Source: Hippasteria phrygiana (taxonomy: Eukaryota > Echinodermata > Asteroidea > Valvatida > Goniasteridae). Taken from it: a stretch of 64,000 nucleotides of DNA. The stretch lies in assembly GCA_037893225.1 (NCBI GenBank), contig JAZGUH010000147.1:157501-221500 (forward strand), read 5' to 3'. The notes below the pieces were generated by a model that made no database searches, had not been told where the DNA came from, and worked only from the letters and a program-made list of their open reading frames with translations. Position numbers and translations under genes: made by a program. Below, in pieces: positions 21,354 through 33,486 of the stretch. Position 1 is the first letter of the stretch, and each line of letters begins with the position of its first letter.

Positions 21354-22461
21354 TGTAAAAAAAAAAAAAAGAAACATGAAAGAATTTCCCTTGAATATTA
21401 CTAAAAGATACGTGTATGCATGTTTATATAAACAAAACCAAATCTTCCAAATACTGTTAGCATTTTTTGCGTTAAGGATATGATACAGCTTACTGTTCGT
21501 TAAGATGGTATTAGTACCAGTCCTCCTGAGGAAGAGTTTCGTTCCAAAAAATTGTATCTGAGGACCTCATAAAATGTGACCTGACAGCACAAAATCAGAA
21601 TAAAGTCTGAGTTACAAGCGGAAACAAAAGTTTTTCACTGAAAAGTCAATTGTTTTGATTTTTAACAACTGTATATTTGAAAAACTCTGTTCTATCATAT
21701 CCCAAATATTTTAAGCTGAATCTCTTCCGCGAAATATTTTTGGGGGCTGATTTTGGGGGGCTTAACACACAATATATGAAATTAAAGCTTTTAACCTGTA
21801 ACTTTCAGAATATACCATAATCTTGATTCTAAAATGTGGCTACTTTATATCCCCATTTCGTGGTACAGGTCACAAATGTTTTTTTTCCTGAATATTCTGA
21901 TGTAGTGTGTGTATGTTTCAGTATTTGCTGTTGTGAAAAGTCCGTCCCTGACTTCTCACAAACTACAATGGCAGAACGTCGTCTGCTCTTTGTTTTCCTA
22001 ATATCTGAATCTTCGTTTTTAACTAAAAGGCCCAAATTAAGAAAGTTAACATAAATTTTCGAATTAACACTCCCAAATTAGGGGAGAGGCCTATGTTACC
22101 TTCTCCTAACTCAAAAATGCCTCTTCATGCCACTTTTTAAAAAATCCCACCTACTTTAAAAGATCATTGTTAAGAGTGATACCACTGTCAAACTCTTGGT
22201 TGTGATTTTCTGTTCCAAATGGACAGGATGATTATAGTGATATGATTTTAACAGCAAGGGTCCAAATCTCATTCAAGAATTACAATCAGGTTTACAAACT
22301 GATAGCAAGATTGTGTTTAATTGCTGAACACAGTTTTTAGAGTGTGCTTGTCCATTTTGAATAGAAAACATATCACATCCGGTGGTTTCGTAGTGTCATG
22401 CCAATAATTGATCATGCTTTGGTTGTTTCAATGCGAAAATGCTTGGTTGTTATCAGACAAT
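21354..22461. other. Non-coding sequence 3' of the Ig receptor gene
   Basis: Contains a fragment of the MITE family of 11500-11695 at about 22290-22345. Short frames on both strands lack support. A minus-strand ATTAAA near 22318 could serve as polyadenylation signal for the receptor gene. Confidence 0.45.
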
Positions 22462-24117
22462 TCAGATACTGGACTGCTCGTCGTAGGATTGATATATTGG
22501 ATTATCCACCATCCCTTCATCGGATTCGTCACTCAATGAACCAGCAACCCCGGATTCTAATTCGCCAATGTCGCCTCCTGGTATAGCATAGGTGCCACTT
22601 TGTCCTTTATCCCAGGTAATACTGCTGCTGTTGACATGTTCATACAGGTTGTCACCTTCCTGTGATTGTCGGCTGACGGAGCCACAGTCACTGTCGTCCC
22701 GGTGCACGGTTTCGTATTGGACGCACGAACTATGACCAACGACATATCTCTCTGGTATTTGCGCATAAGAGACAGAATGGCAAGCGGGATCCAGCTCAAC
22801 TTCGCACGGGAAGTTGTTGGATTTTTCTCCGTTCGTGAAACTCGTTTCGTACGCAGATTCCTCTGGACCCGTTGCTCCATTGTCGCCGTTACCCAGTTTC
22901 GTCTGACCTTCCTCCCTCGCTGCGTCTGGGTCGTATCTTGTTTCTACTAGTACAGTGGTCCTATTCAGTTTCCCTTTGTCAGTCACGTCTGTCTCCCGCC
23001 TCCTTCGTTTCAGAATGCATAGTAGAATAACAGAGAGGACGATGAATAACGATAGTATTGCCACTACTGCTGAGATGGTTCCCGCGTTTGACGGTAAACC
23101 GGTATTATCTGAGATTCCGGAGGCCACTGAAGTTGGGGTTGTTGCCTCGGAAGTGTTGACAGGTTGTGCTGTTGATCTGTGACTGGTTATTTCTGCGGGG
23201 TGATTTGTCTTTAGTTTATCTGTGCTTGCGATTGCATGTGAGGATGGTGCACCTGTCGTTTCGAGGGGACTAGTTGTGTCGAAGGGTGTGGTTGTTTTAA
23301 GAATTTCTGTGGTGGAGCTGAACTCTACGAATGGACCGATGAAGCAGCTCCGACTCAGGGCTGGAAATCTAGAGCTCGTGACGATACAAACCAAGACGTC
23401 ATGCTGTAGCTGCTGTCGAAGTTCTAAAACCCTCCAAAGGCGTCCCTGTCCCATACGAGTGTAATAATACATACGTCCTGCTGGGACTACTTCCCCGGTC
23501 CGCTCAATAAACCAAGTAATAGTTATTTCGGGGTTTCCCTGCATCGTGTCACACCAAACAGCGGAATCGCTCATGGAAGATGTGTCTGTTTTATTCGTGG
23601 AGCAGATCGGGTTTTCGTTGGGAAAGTAATTAACTGATACGATGATTAATCCATATGCAGAATATATAGTCTCTGTATAATAACCATCCCATTCAGTGTA
23701 ACAATTATACGTCCCGGAGTCGGATGCAGTAATGTCAGTTATTTGTATAGAGAAAATGTAATAATCATGGTTATAAATATACAAATTCTTGGAAATTGAA
23801 ACTCGAGGGTCATGAGTGAGAACAGTTGAATCTTCTGTTAGCCAAACACGGTCAGAACCGTACCATTTGCCCCACCAAACGTTCCGTAAATAGGAACGTG
23901 TAACATAGCAAGTCATAGTCAGTGTTTCACCTTCTTTAACTGATGTGATATACTCATCCTGTGGATTAGTACCCGCATCTCTCCTCAATGTCAAAGCGTT
24001 GACTCCCTGTTCAGTGTTAAGGAACATCAGACTCATAAGTAGATATGACCACAAAACTACCTTCCAACGTGTCATTTGTCGCTGTTGCATTTGCATGTCC
24101 ACCAATGAGAACGCCAT
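22462..24117 (-). CDS. Single-exon Ig-superfamily receptor with ITIM-type tail
   Basis: 551 residues in one uninterrupted frame. A hydrophobic signal segment lies at about 20-41; the start could be Met1 or Met15. Ig-like domain 1 (about 55-160) is V-type, with C70, WWGKWYG at 81-87 and DSGTYNC ending at C139. Ig-like domain 2 (about 165-262) has C189, W202 and C244. A Thr/Ser/Pro-rich stalk (about 267-345) suggests O-glycosylation. One membrane helix (about 347-369) is followed by KRRRR. The tail has two motifs of ITIM form, VSYAQI (Y451) and VQYETV (Y468), plus further tyrosines at 423, 458, 492, 510, 542 and 545. By family knowledge ITIMs recruit SH2 phosphatases, so an inhibitory immune-type or adhesion receptor is likely. 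No ortholog is recognised, and the lack of introns is unusual. Confidence 0.88.
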   Translation of the reverse strand: MAFSLVDMQMQQRQMTRWKVVLWSYLLMSLMFLNTEQGVNALTLRRDAGTNPQDEYITSVKEGETLTMTCYVTRSYLRNVWWGKWYGSDRVWLTEDSTVLTHDPRVSISKNLYIYNHDYYIFSIQITDITASDSGTYNCYTEWDGYYTETIYSAYGLIIVSVNYFPNENPICSTNKTDTSSMSDSAVWCDTMQGNPEITITWFIERTGEVVPAGRMYYYTRMGQGRLWRVLELRQQLQHDVLVCIVTSSRFPALSRSCFIGPFVEFSSTTEILKTTTPFDTTSPLETTGAPSSHAIASTDKLKTNHPAEITSHRSTAQPVNTSEATTPTSVASGISDNTGLPSNAGTISAVVAILSLFIVLSVILLCILKRRRRETDVTDKGKLNRTTVLVETRYDPDAAREEGQTKLGNGDNGATGPEESAYETSFTNGEKSNNFPCEVELDPACHSVSYAQIPERYVVGHSSCVQYETVHRDDSDCGSVSRQSQEGDNLYEHVNSSSITWDKGQSGTYAIPGGDIGELESGVAGSLSDESDEGMVDNPIYQSYDEQSSI

Positions 24118-24994
24118 GCTTGTGTGCCAGTTTTACAGTGCAAAAAACACGTCAACCGCCTGCTACGAAGTCTTAAATCCACGTCTCTTTGAAAAAGTCA
24201 GCAAGATCGCTCAAGCACTTCCATCCGAGCGTACAGTGCTTCCTATGAAAAAGAGACGTGTCAAATGTATGTCAAACAGGAAGACAGAAACGAAAGTGCA
24301 CTTACGCATCACGAGCTTCAATGACAGCAAAATATACAGTTTTGAAAGGAAATGTTTTTTTTATTTTATTGCAGTCTGTTTGATTGTCACGCTTATTTCC
24401 TGGTTGCTCAAGGTCGATGTGCATAGAGGAATCCCACAACGACGAGTTTAGCGCCGATCTGCGCACTTCCGCGTTTGAAAACGAGGATCTCAATGTTACA
24501 GTAAACAACTAACACGTTTACATTTAACTGTCGTTTTTCATAAATACTTTTCTATTGTTAGGTTACTCGTGGTTTTGCATGCATGTCCTATTTGGGGCCA
24601 AATTTGAGGCTACATTGCCTGATATCGATTTTTAGCCAAGACTTTTCATTTTTACGGAAATGTAGCCACATTTTATCCTATATCTTTAAAAAGGCAAAAA
24701 TGAAAATCAACAGTTAAATATGAACGTGTTAACTTTATGCTGATCGTGCGCGCCTGCGCTTCCTTTTATGGCCTGATTAATTCATGCATGAATGAATGTG
24801 CTGAAAGGCGTTGTTTTGTTTGCCACTGACATTCTCGCTTTCAACCCGGAAGTGCACAGAATTAAGGGGCTAATGTGAAATTCCTCTATTGTACGTCTGG
24901 TTTCATTGCTCGGTCTTAGGTTCGTGTGGATGTTTATGTCTTACAAATGACGACCTCTGCTGATGTGTAGTTACCAAAACATTTCCTCCTTTTA
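24118..24994. other. Upstream region of the Ig receptor gene
   Basis: Single-copy sequence with no exon seen. GCGCACTTCCG...GAAAACGAGG-like bases at 24455-24490, and an inverse relative at about 24820-24880, recur at 58080-58180. These are pieces of a dispersed repeat. The promoter is presumably here but no clear TATA or initiator can be assigned. Confidence 0.45.
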
Positions 24995-25745
24995 TTAAAG
25001 TCGCTTAATTGCGACAAAGTATTTACAAGGACAATTTGCATCAAATCAATTAAAAAATATTAGGAAATGGAAAGCATTCGTCCATGTGTGTTTATTTTCT
25101 AGATGCGCTTTTGTGGACACCGATGTCATCATTACATGTATATGAATATTCTGTTACTGTGTTTCGATATATTTGTCGGACCGTGGCTGTATTTCAGTCT
25201 TCGCCCAAATCTTCTGTAAGTTCGATCCTTTAATAATTATACGAGTACAGGAAACCTGTGTACGCGTACGAGTTCTACAACCCTTGAGAAATTTGTCAGA
25301 AGTACCATTCACATGTACATTTTAATCGTATGAGCACGATGTGGCTACTTTTCAGTACAAATTTAAAACCCCGTCTGAAGGTAGGTTACAGACCCAAATT
25401 TGACACCTAAGAAGACATGCATGTAGACAACTATTAGTAACTCGTCAATAGAAAGTTAAACATTATAAAGGACAGTTAAAACTGAACGTATTGATTTTAA
25501 AACGAAAATCAGGGGTTCCGGATGCAGGGGGTTGGTCACCCCCCCCCCCCCCACCACCACCACCAAACTCACATACTTTTTCAAATTTGTATCCCTTTGT
25601 TGCTATACTTAAACATTCCCCCATAGACTTTGTGCATACATTTCCTTGTGGAGACATTACTTTTCCTTTTTCGAATTTCCTTGCGGAGACCTTTTCATTC
25701 TGTTGTCCTCTATTGTTTCCCATTCTCCACAGGGTACCGAATGTA

Positions 25746-25889
25746 GGGCCTGTTTGTTTCACAGAAATTTGGATTTCGATCAGTGATCCGATCGTTGGTT
25801 CACACACCAGGGATCCCGCCTAATAGATGGAGCGAACCAGCGGATGGCTCATTGACCGAGATCCAGATATGTGTGAAACAAACAGGCCC
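25746..25889. mobile_element. Harbinger-like MITE in U1
   Basis: 144 bp with TIRs GGGCCTGTTTGTTTCACA and TGTGAAACAAACAGGCCC. Flanks are GTA and TTA, consistent with a 3-bp TWA-type target with one change. The inner CGATCAGTGATCCGATC resembles the 437-bp relative at 3928-4364. Confidence 0.85.
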
Positions 25890-25892
25890 TTA

Positions 25893-27870
25893 GAAACGCG
25901 CACGCGCACAGATGTTGACATTATGCACCCTTATGGGGTACCACTATTTTCAAAATTTACTTCCATACTATTATTCTCCTTTGTTCCTATTGAAATCTCA
26001 AACTCCGTATAGCGTTTTGCCTGTGGGGTATCAAGATTTGTAAAGACTTCCTTGTGGAGTCCCATTCTTTCTATTGTTACCCTTTCCTCCCGGTACCCCA
26101 AAGGAGTCTAACGTAAGAACACCCCACACACACCCTTACAGATGTACGGTTGATGGGGACATTGTATTGTGCTGCAGTTATCCCTAATCTTTAGAATTTC
26201 TCCTTTACACAAAGGCTATAACTTGTGGGGAACCCACAATGCAGTACTTGTAAAGATACGCAAGCGCATGCACCCACACAACTCTGTTTCTTCTTAGTGT
26301 TTTGTTTTGTATTGCTTTTTTTAATTTTTAATTTTTTTTTATTTGATGGATGAAAACAGAAACATCACAGGCCCGACCACCCTTTCCATGATGTATTTTT
26401 TTAGTCATTTGACGGATACAAAGCAAAATAATACCGGGACAAAATCGGAGATTCCTCTGAGTACAAGTACAAAATTACCACAACACTGCGCATAATTTGA
26501 CTCCATAGTGACACTAACCACCTGTGACCTAATGTTCTTGTTTTTATGGATGTCGCCCAATACAAAGCTAAAAGCCACTCTGGGTTAAGGGCTACAATAG
26601 AGGTGATGGTGTTGGCCACATTTTAGGTTGCCAGCCCCACCGCCCTCACGGTTTCAATTTTCTTGGTCCGGATCTTAATAGAGGATAAATCTTCAATAGA
26701 TACCAAAGACATTATCCCAATTTTCAGACCTATAGACCCAGTCGGGGTAACTTCCACCGTTGGTCACATGGGACCAACGCACCTCATTTTATTCAGAACG
26801 CGAATTCAATTTAATGAACAATGTGACGTCATAAAGCCTGCAAATACAGTGTCCTACCTTGAACTTAAACGTCAATGTCATTCTGGACTCCGAATGTGAT
26901 TTTGGACACTCCGCCTAAATCTCCTTTCCAGTTTGAATAGAATCGTATCCGAGGTTTTTTCAGTGTAATAGCAACCAGAGACATCATTCAACTTCTGTCA
27001 AAGGTCACATCTCAAACTTACGTACCTCAATCTTGCATGCGCATGTATACTCAAGCCACAAAAGAGTACCCGCACACGCACCGCATGCACTCCAGCCTTG
27101 ATTTATCAGTCAAGAGTTCACGTAGGTAGGTCGGGGTGCAGTTAATGTCGTGATGCATAATGACAGCATTATTACATTGGAAATGCCAATGTAGTTGTAC
27201 ATGTAAAATAGCCAAAAGTTGATAAATTGTTTTTCACTTTCTACTCAGCGCGTATCCTGGTGTTTCTGTAACTTCGACATTTGATGCCGGGTCATGTCGA
27301 ATACGTACTCAATAACAAGGAAATTGATATAAATGTACTGCTAACAATAAGCTATACATCGGAATCAGAAATACGACCGCACTGGCCGTTTAGGATAAGC
27401 TGCTAGCATTTATTAAACATAATGGGAGGGTGCTTTTTATGTAATGAGCGCTATTCGTGATAAGTGCTAAAACTGAGTTGCTAAATTTAGCACTTAAAAA
27501 CATCTAAAATTGTGCACTTCTATATGTGCTTGTGCTGTGAGCATTTCTGGAATTCGCAGATTAGCCTATTTAATGCAGCTGTGCGGGATTATTCCATACG
27601 TAATGACACCTTTTATATACGGGCCACGTTTCTAGTGCTCGGCGCAGTTGGTCCGAGGGAGCCGTCGACTTCCTGACGTGCTGGACTGAACAAGAGGGCG
27701 CCGTTTAAATTGGTCACGGACCGGCACGCTTAGTTTTTTCCGTATAAGCGGGTGAAGCAATTTTCATGAATAACTTAGTGGTTGCATTGTTCACTGCACA
27801 GCTAGCACTTAGGTTGTCGGTCTCTTTTTCCCCTCAAATTAAACATATCCCAAAGATATCACAGTAAAGA
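25893..27870. other. Non-coding part of U1
   Basis: AT-rich with CA-rich patches. Open frames at minus 26401-26619 and plus 26663-26899 are contradicted by U2, where substitutions are mostly replacement changes and a one-base loss breaks the second. The empty site of the U2 MITE is at 26975-26982 (CCAGAGAC). Confidence 0.6.
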
Positions 27871-27875
27871 AAAAT

Positions 27876-27955
27876 GGGTACAGGTGGATTCGAACAAGTG
27901 ACCTTTTGATCCATAGCCCATCCCACTATCCACTAGACTAGCCGGTAGCAGCTCG
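27876..27955 (-). repeat. tRNA-like relic
   Basis: On the minus strand TAGTCTAGTGGATAG (A-box-like) and GTTCGAATCCACC (B box) are spaced as in a tRNA, but the acceptor ends do not pair. It is duplicated at 35718-35797 with changes in the T arm. Probably an old tRNA-derived SINE head. Confidence 0.5.
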
Positions 27956-28424
27956 ACAACAACCGTTCTTTAAAATGATTGAATGTAAATAGTTGACTAA
28001 ATAAAAACAATGCTGTGACGTTCTGTTCTATTATAATGAATCAACATAATTCTCATCAAAACTACTGAATTATTCGTGATTATTGCTTCACCCGCCTACG
28101 AAAAAAAATAAGGGACAGTCACATGACGAAGTTTTCGAAAAAGCTACAGAGGGCGGTCTTCATTTTTAGCGTCACTGTAGATTCGTTGAATGAAGAGAAA
28201 CAAATCAAGACGTCTTTAAATACAGCAAATGGAATAATTCACCAGGAATGGACATTAGATATGTAATTGGATAAACGTTTGGAAAGCCTGACTGTGTGAT
28301 CCTAAACTTCTCCCAAAGGTTTACACCCTTAAAGAGTCGGATATTATCCTAATAGTACACTTAGGGAGGACATTTAGTCGTTCATTATTTCACTTAGGGA
28401 GACAAGGATACTTAGGGAGACATT

Positions 28425-28857
28425 TTCATGTCTCCCAAAGTACCCAGCCCCCCTTCAGAGGCAGAATTTATTTTACTGTCGAAAGTGAGTGATATTGATA
28501 GAGAGTGGTCCAAAACAAAAAAAATACCAAAATTCGTGGGATTAGGACAAGGGATAATTGGGTTAGGTTACATCAAAGTTTGAAAAAAAAATATTGCACG
28601 CTTCTATGGGAATGTCAATGTCCCATCTAAGGTATATTTTTTTTTGGGGGGGGGGGGGGGACGCGGGGGGGGGGGGGGGGGGGGGGGGGGGACGATCCCT
28701 GTCCAAAAAGTAACGGAAAATTCATTATGCAAATGATGATACCTATGATAACTATCTGTGCAATTTTCATTTCAATTAACAAAGGGTTTGTAGTTATGAC
28801 ACATTATACACGCCGCACCATGTTCTGTGGATGCATGGTTTCTATGTACAAGGCTAC
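28425..28857. repeat. Segment of U1 missing from U2, with long G runs
   Basis: Includes G runs at 28646-28660 and 28665-28691. The breakpoints share GACA/ACA, so a simple deletion in U2 is the likeliest explanation. The following C run is longer in U2 (36271-36291) than in U1 (about 28880). Confidence 0.6.
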
Positions 28858-28990
28858 AGAGGCGACCACGGCGGTTTTCACCCCCCCCCGTCAGAAAAAA
28901 AGTCGCATTTCGCAAAAACGGTACCCCCAAATTATCAATTCGGTGTCAACATGTACTGAAGACGAAAGCCAAAAAGTAAGAAATGCCTAG

Positions 28991-30206
28991 CGCGGGAAAA
29001 ACAAAATAAACAAAGAAAAATCAGAAAGCAAAACAAAAAAAAGACAAAACCACTATCGCGAAAAACTGAGGGGGGAGGGGGAAGTTTCCGCCCGGCTCTT
29101 TGAGGGATAAAGATGCATTATGTAGATTGGCAGTAAATTGATTTTGAAAGATCACACAGAACAAATCTCATCGCTGGCCAGTAATTTTTTTCCAAATTGA
29201 AGTTGTTGAAATGGTTAAGTAGCGCGTCAAGTGCCGATGTGGAATCAAATGGACTTATTTCGAGCTTCACTGCTCGAGCTGTGTCGGCGGTCCCCCAAAT
29301 TGTCAGTGTCGTTGTTCGGGGCGCTTGTCATAAACCAATAATGCCATGTACACTGTTGTGGTCGAATTTGGAAACTGTTCCTTCAATTGTTCCTGGGCTT
29401 CTCTGTTTCTTGAATTTCTTTTTCTTTTTAAATGATCAGTGTATGAAATTCATGTTTCAAAAGTCCTTCCTCCTTAATGCATCCGAATTTTGTTTTTCAA
29501 GCCTTCGGCTTCAGCTCTGTCTCCAACTTCATCCCATTTACAAACTGCATATGCAGTTTGGCAATGGGCTGAATTCGGAGACGGAGCATTGTTTTGCCTA
29601 TAGCGAGATGGCCGCGCGGTAGCTTGAATCAAGGAGCTTTGCAGCAAATCCAGTGTATGATCAGTCTTGAATAAACCAGTACACATTGAATCTTCTTTCA
29701 TGTCACAAATTGGTGTCACCCAGTCTGTTCGCTATTGCTTGTTGAATGTGAGGTCATCATCATTTAAAGACCCGGCAGGTGACGTGACCCGGCCGCGATT
29801 TTGTTCCTCAAACGACTTTCGAATAGGGTTAACGCTATGAGATTTCGGACTTTACTTCCCTTTAAAAAACAAATCCTCCGGAGCCACGAATTAAAAAAAA
29901 AAAAGGAATTCGAACGTAATGAAATTGCGGACTTTATTTCCCTTTAAAAAAATCCACCAAAGTTGGAAATTAGAAAAAAATGGTAGGTCTAACGTCGAGG
30001 TCTCGAACCCACAATCTCCTATCTCCCAGTCTAACACTGTATCCACTGAGCCATCGGAATGCTCGGCAGACAACGAAAATTCATTGCATTATTATATGCA
30101 GCCCTAAAACATATGCGTATACGTATATTAAAAGTATTATAGAGGGCGCTCAACAATGCATCCATTCGGATGACGTTTGTGAACAATAATTCGCGACCCG
30201 GCCAGT
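28991..30206. other. Non-coding part of U1 with a second tRNA-like relic
   Basis: Minus-strand TGGCTCAGTGGATACAG and GGGTTCGAGACC at about 29996-30062 form A- and B-box-like motifs, also found at 37375-37440. The rest has no gene. TTTCGGACTTTACTTCCCTTTAAA-like bases are repeated at 29842 and 29927. Confidence 0.5.
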
Positions 30207-33200
30207 TTTTCCCTGTCCGGTACGGACGCGTCTCTAAACCGCTCATAGACACTCCTATCCTGTACGTGCCGTCCACGCCACACCCAGAGGAGGAGGAGGA
30301 GGAAGGCTCCATCACGAGGTCTCATCTCTCTTTCGCCCGAGGGGCGTTAAGTCACAGTACATTGTTACGGAATTTGAAAGACAAAAATATGCCTCGACGA
30401 CCTTCAATGTCACTGCGCATAGTGTCTGTAATGGATCTCGTATACAAACACCAATTACGTAGCTCATAACGCAATATATATTTCCATTTGATAAATTTAA
30501 GGTCACAGGTCTGTTAAAACCCCAATATTATCATAAGTACAATAGGATAATAACAAAGTTGAGCTATAAATGCGGGGAAACGATGGCTATAAATGACAAA
30601 AGACAGCAACGGTTCAGCTATTAGTAGGCCTAATGGTAAACCGTGTTGTGGGAGACCGTGGCTTTCACAGCAACGACAGTTCGGTATAGCCGGGCGCCTG
30701 GGGTAGTTATATGCTTATAACTGACCTGCAATATTCCTGGCCTATTTTCGAGAATTCAGTGTGAAACTGAATGGTGCGATTGCTATGACGTTTATTGGTT
30801 GTCAAACACAATGATTCAACCACTCATCTTGGTCATCGGGAACTATAATGGGGACCGTGGATGAGAATGGCACGTTTGCGTGCCAGTAAATATATCAGTA
30901 TTTAAAAGAAAATTGCTTGTATTAAACAAACGGTAATTGGTACAATAATAACAAGACGGCCCGTCTTTTAAAGAGAATAGCAACCTTATTTTAAAGGGAC
31001 GGTAACGTAAAATGTCAGTGTTTGTGAGTCGTTAATAACAGTTTGCTCCGTAATTTTACGGCTTGCGGTTTTTACCGGATGGTACTGGCGTCCAAACTGC
31101 TAGGAAATTCCCACAACAACTATTTTCTTACAGTGTGCTAACCCCTGAAGTAGGGATATACATCTCCCATTCGGTGACTGTGAAAAAATATGAACCTGAA
31201 GCGTTGGCGCAGATATTTTAGAATCCATATTCAAATAGAAACAATACAGACATATCACCAAAAACTGGTCCTGACTCTTGTAGAGCTCACAAAGTTTCGT
31301 TCCCCCCCCCCCCTACATGTTAAGTTTTGAAGCTGGAAACTTTATTTAATTTGGCGGCAACGTGGGATGGCATTTGCCTCTTTTCAATAGAAATTTCTTG
31401 GGAAATGCCTCTATAGCAACCTAATTCTCCTCTCTATATTAACATTTTGGGATCATTTGCTCTGATACTACACGTTCTGGATTTACGTCAGATGCGCTGA
31501 AGCTATAAACAATTTCGAGGGATGGGGAAGGGAGTGGATCGTCTCCACGATATAGAGTAATGTGTTAGAGTAACTGTAGAGGATTTCCCGGCCATCTGCC
31601 CACCCCTTCATATATCAAGTCTGAATCCGTCCTTGGTTTCTGAAATAATGAAGGAAAGCTTCATGGGGTTGATAAGGTGAAGGAGGTTGCTAACTGAGAA
31701 GAAAAATGATGTGTGGACTGCAAAGTTTAAGACGATTATTTTGAAAATTGTACAATCAAATGCAGACGGAGCTTAAACAGTAACAAATTACAATGAACAA
31801 TGAATGTGCATGCTTGCTAACGATTTTTATTGATTTTAAGATAACTTGGCTTAACAGAACATGACATTTAATAAACAATAATATGACCTTTTTATTATAA
31901 CACATTTCTAAAATAAAGAGATTCCGGCTCTTGGAGAAATTTTCTCTGTATAGCTCATATAGTTCATGTTAAAAATCGCATTGTTTTGTCCCCTTCATCA
32001 ACGGCAAAAATATCACGATAAATATGCATATTAAAGGTAGTACACAACATTTGCAAATATCAAAAGACAAAACAAATGATTTATTACGAAATACTGTACT
32101 AGACTGTAAGTAAATATCAGTCTCAAGCATCCTGTGAAATCATGGCACCCGATGTGCTGTCGTTTTTAATAAAAGTGGAAATTTATATCGTTTTCCAATG
32201 ATTGTCGGCCGACAATCGTTGGAAATAGTCTAGTTCCCCAACCTGATCAGTCCCCGATGTCTATAAATTGCTCCGTTTTGTCTAAGGTATGGTCAGGGAA
32301 CCAGACTACTAGAACATATTTTTTCTCTGTTTTCCCAATATCTATACACACAAAACTTCAAACAGGTCAGTGTTACAGTATTTGCTAGCACGCTATAAAA
32401 AACTAACCCCCAAATCCATTTATTTAAAAAAAAGAATACAGCGAAAGCAAAACCCTTTTGATGTGACGTCACTTTATTGGACCGTCTGGTGAAGTGAAAT
32501 TAATGAGTTGTTTAATTCCAATTCAATTGACTTTATTATCCCTGACGGGAAATTCATTTCGGCCTTTTTATAATCAAGTTAATGAGCAAAGGGTTTTAAA
32601 GTCGATTAATTGCGACAAAGTATTTACAAGGACAATTTGCATCAAATCAATTAACAAATATTTGGAAATGGAAAGCATTCGTCTATGTGTGTTTATTTTC
32701 TAGATGCGCTTTTGTGGACACCGATTTCATCATTACATGTATATGAATATTATGTTACTGTGTTTCGATATATTTGTCGGACCGTGGCTTTATTTCAGTC
32801 TTCGCCCAAATCTTCTGTAAGTTCGATCCTTTAATATACGAGTACAGGAAACCTGTGTACGCGTACGAGTTATACAACCCTTGAGAGTTTTTTTCAGAAG
32901 TACCATTCACATGTACATTTTAATCGTATGAGCACGATGTGGCTACTTTTCAGTACAAATTTAAAACCCCGTCTGAAGGTAGGTTACAGACCCAAATTTG
33001 ACACCTAAGAAGACATGCATGTAGACAACTATTAGTAACTCGTCAATAGAAAGTTAAACATTATAAAGGACAGTTAAAACTGAACGTATTGATTTTAAAA
33101 CGAAAATCAGGGGTTCCGGATGCAGGGGGTTGGTCACCCCCCCCCCCCCACCACCACCACCAAACTCACATACTTTTTCAAATTTGTATCCCTTTGTTGC

Positions 33201-33342
33201 TATACTTAAACATTCCCCCATAGATTTTGTGCATACATTTCCTTGTGGAGACATTACTTTTCCTTTTTCGAATTTCCTTGCGGAGACCTTTTCATTCTGT
33301 TGTCCTCTATTGTTTCCCATTCTCCACAGGGTACCGAATGTA

Positions 33343-33486
33343 GGGCCTGTTTGTTTCACAGAAATTTGGATTTCGATCAGTGATCCGATCGTTGGTTCAC
33401 ACACCAGGGATCCCGCCTAATAGATGGAGCGAACCAGCGGATGGCTCATTGACCGAGATCCAGATATGTGTGAAACAAACAGGCCC
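33343..33486. mobile_element. Harbinger-like MITE in U2
   Basis: U2 counterpart of 25746-25889, same length and termini, so it was present before the tandem duplication. Confidence 0.85.

Larger units (their letters stand above)
24995..32588. repeat. Tandem duplication unit U1 (7.6 kb)
   Basis: U1 is followed directly by U2 at 32596. The left boundary is TTAAAGTCGCTTAATTGCGAC, which recurs with one change at 32596. The right boundary is AAGTTAATGAGCA, which continues as AAGGG here but as CCTTAAAAAAGG at 2343 and 39941. U1 holds no recognisable gene. Its contents are a Harbinger-like MITE (25746-25889), tRNA-like relics near 27.9 and 30.0 kb and long G and C runs. Confidence 0.93.

Noticed and set aside
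21080..21483. Proline-run frames
   Set aside because: Translation of long C runs inside a truncated MITE.
23945..24451. 168-codon plus-strand frame
   Set aside because: Antisense to the start of the Ig receptor gene; the other strand has clear Ig motifs.
25463..25807. 114-codon minus-strand frame, also at 33054-33404
   Set aside because: It crosses a C/G run and the Harbinger-like MITE, and reading frames differ between the two copies after the run.
26401..26619. 72-codon minus-strand frame kept in U1 and U2
   Set aside because: The two copies differ by replacement changes only and the sequence has no domain. Kept open by recent duplication.
26663..26899. 78-codon plus-strand frame
   Set aside because: U2 has a one-base loss within it that breaks the frame.
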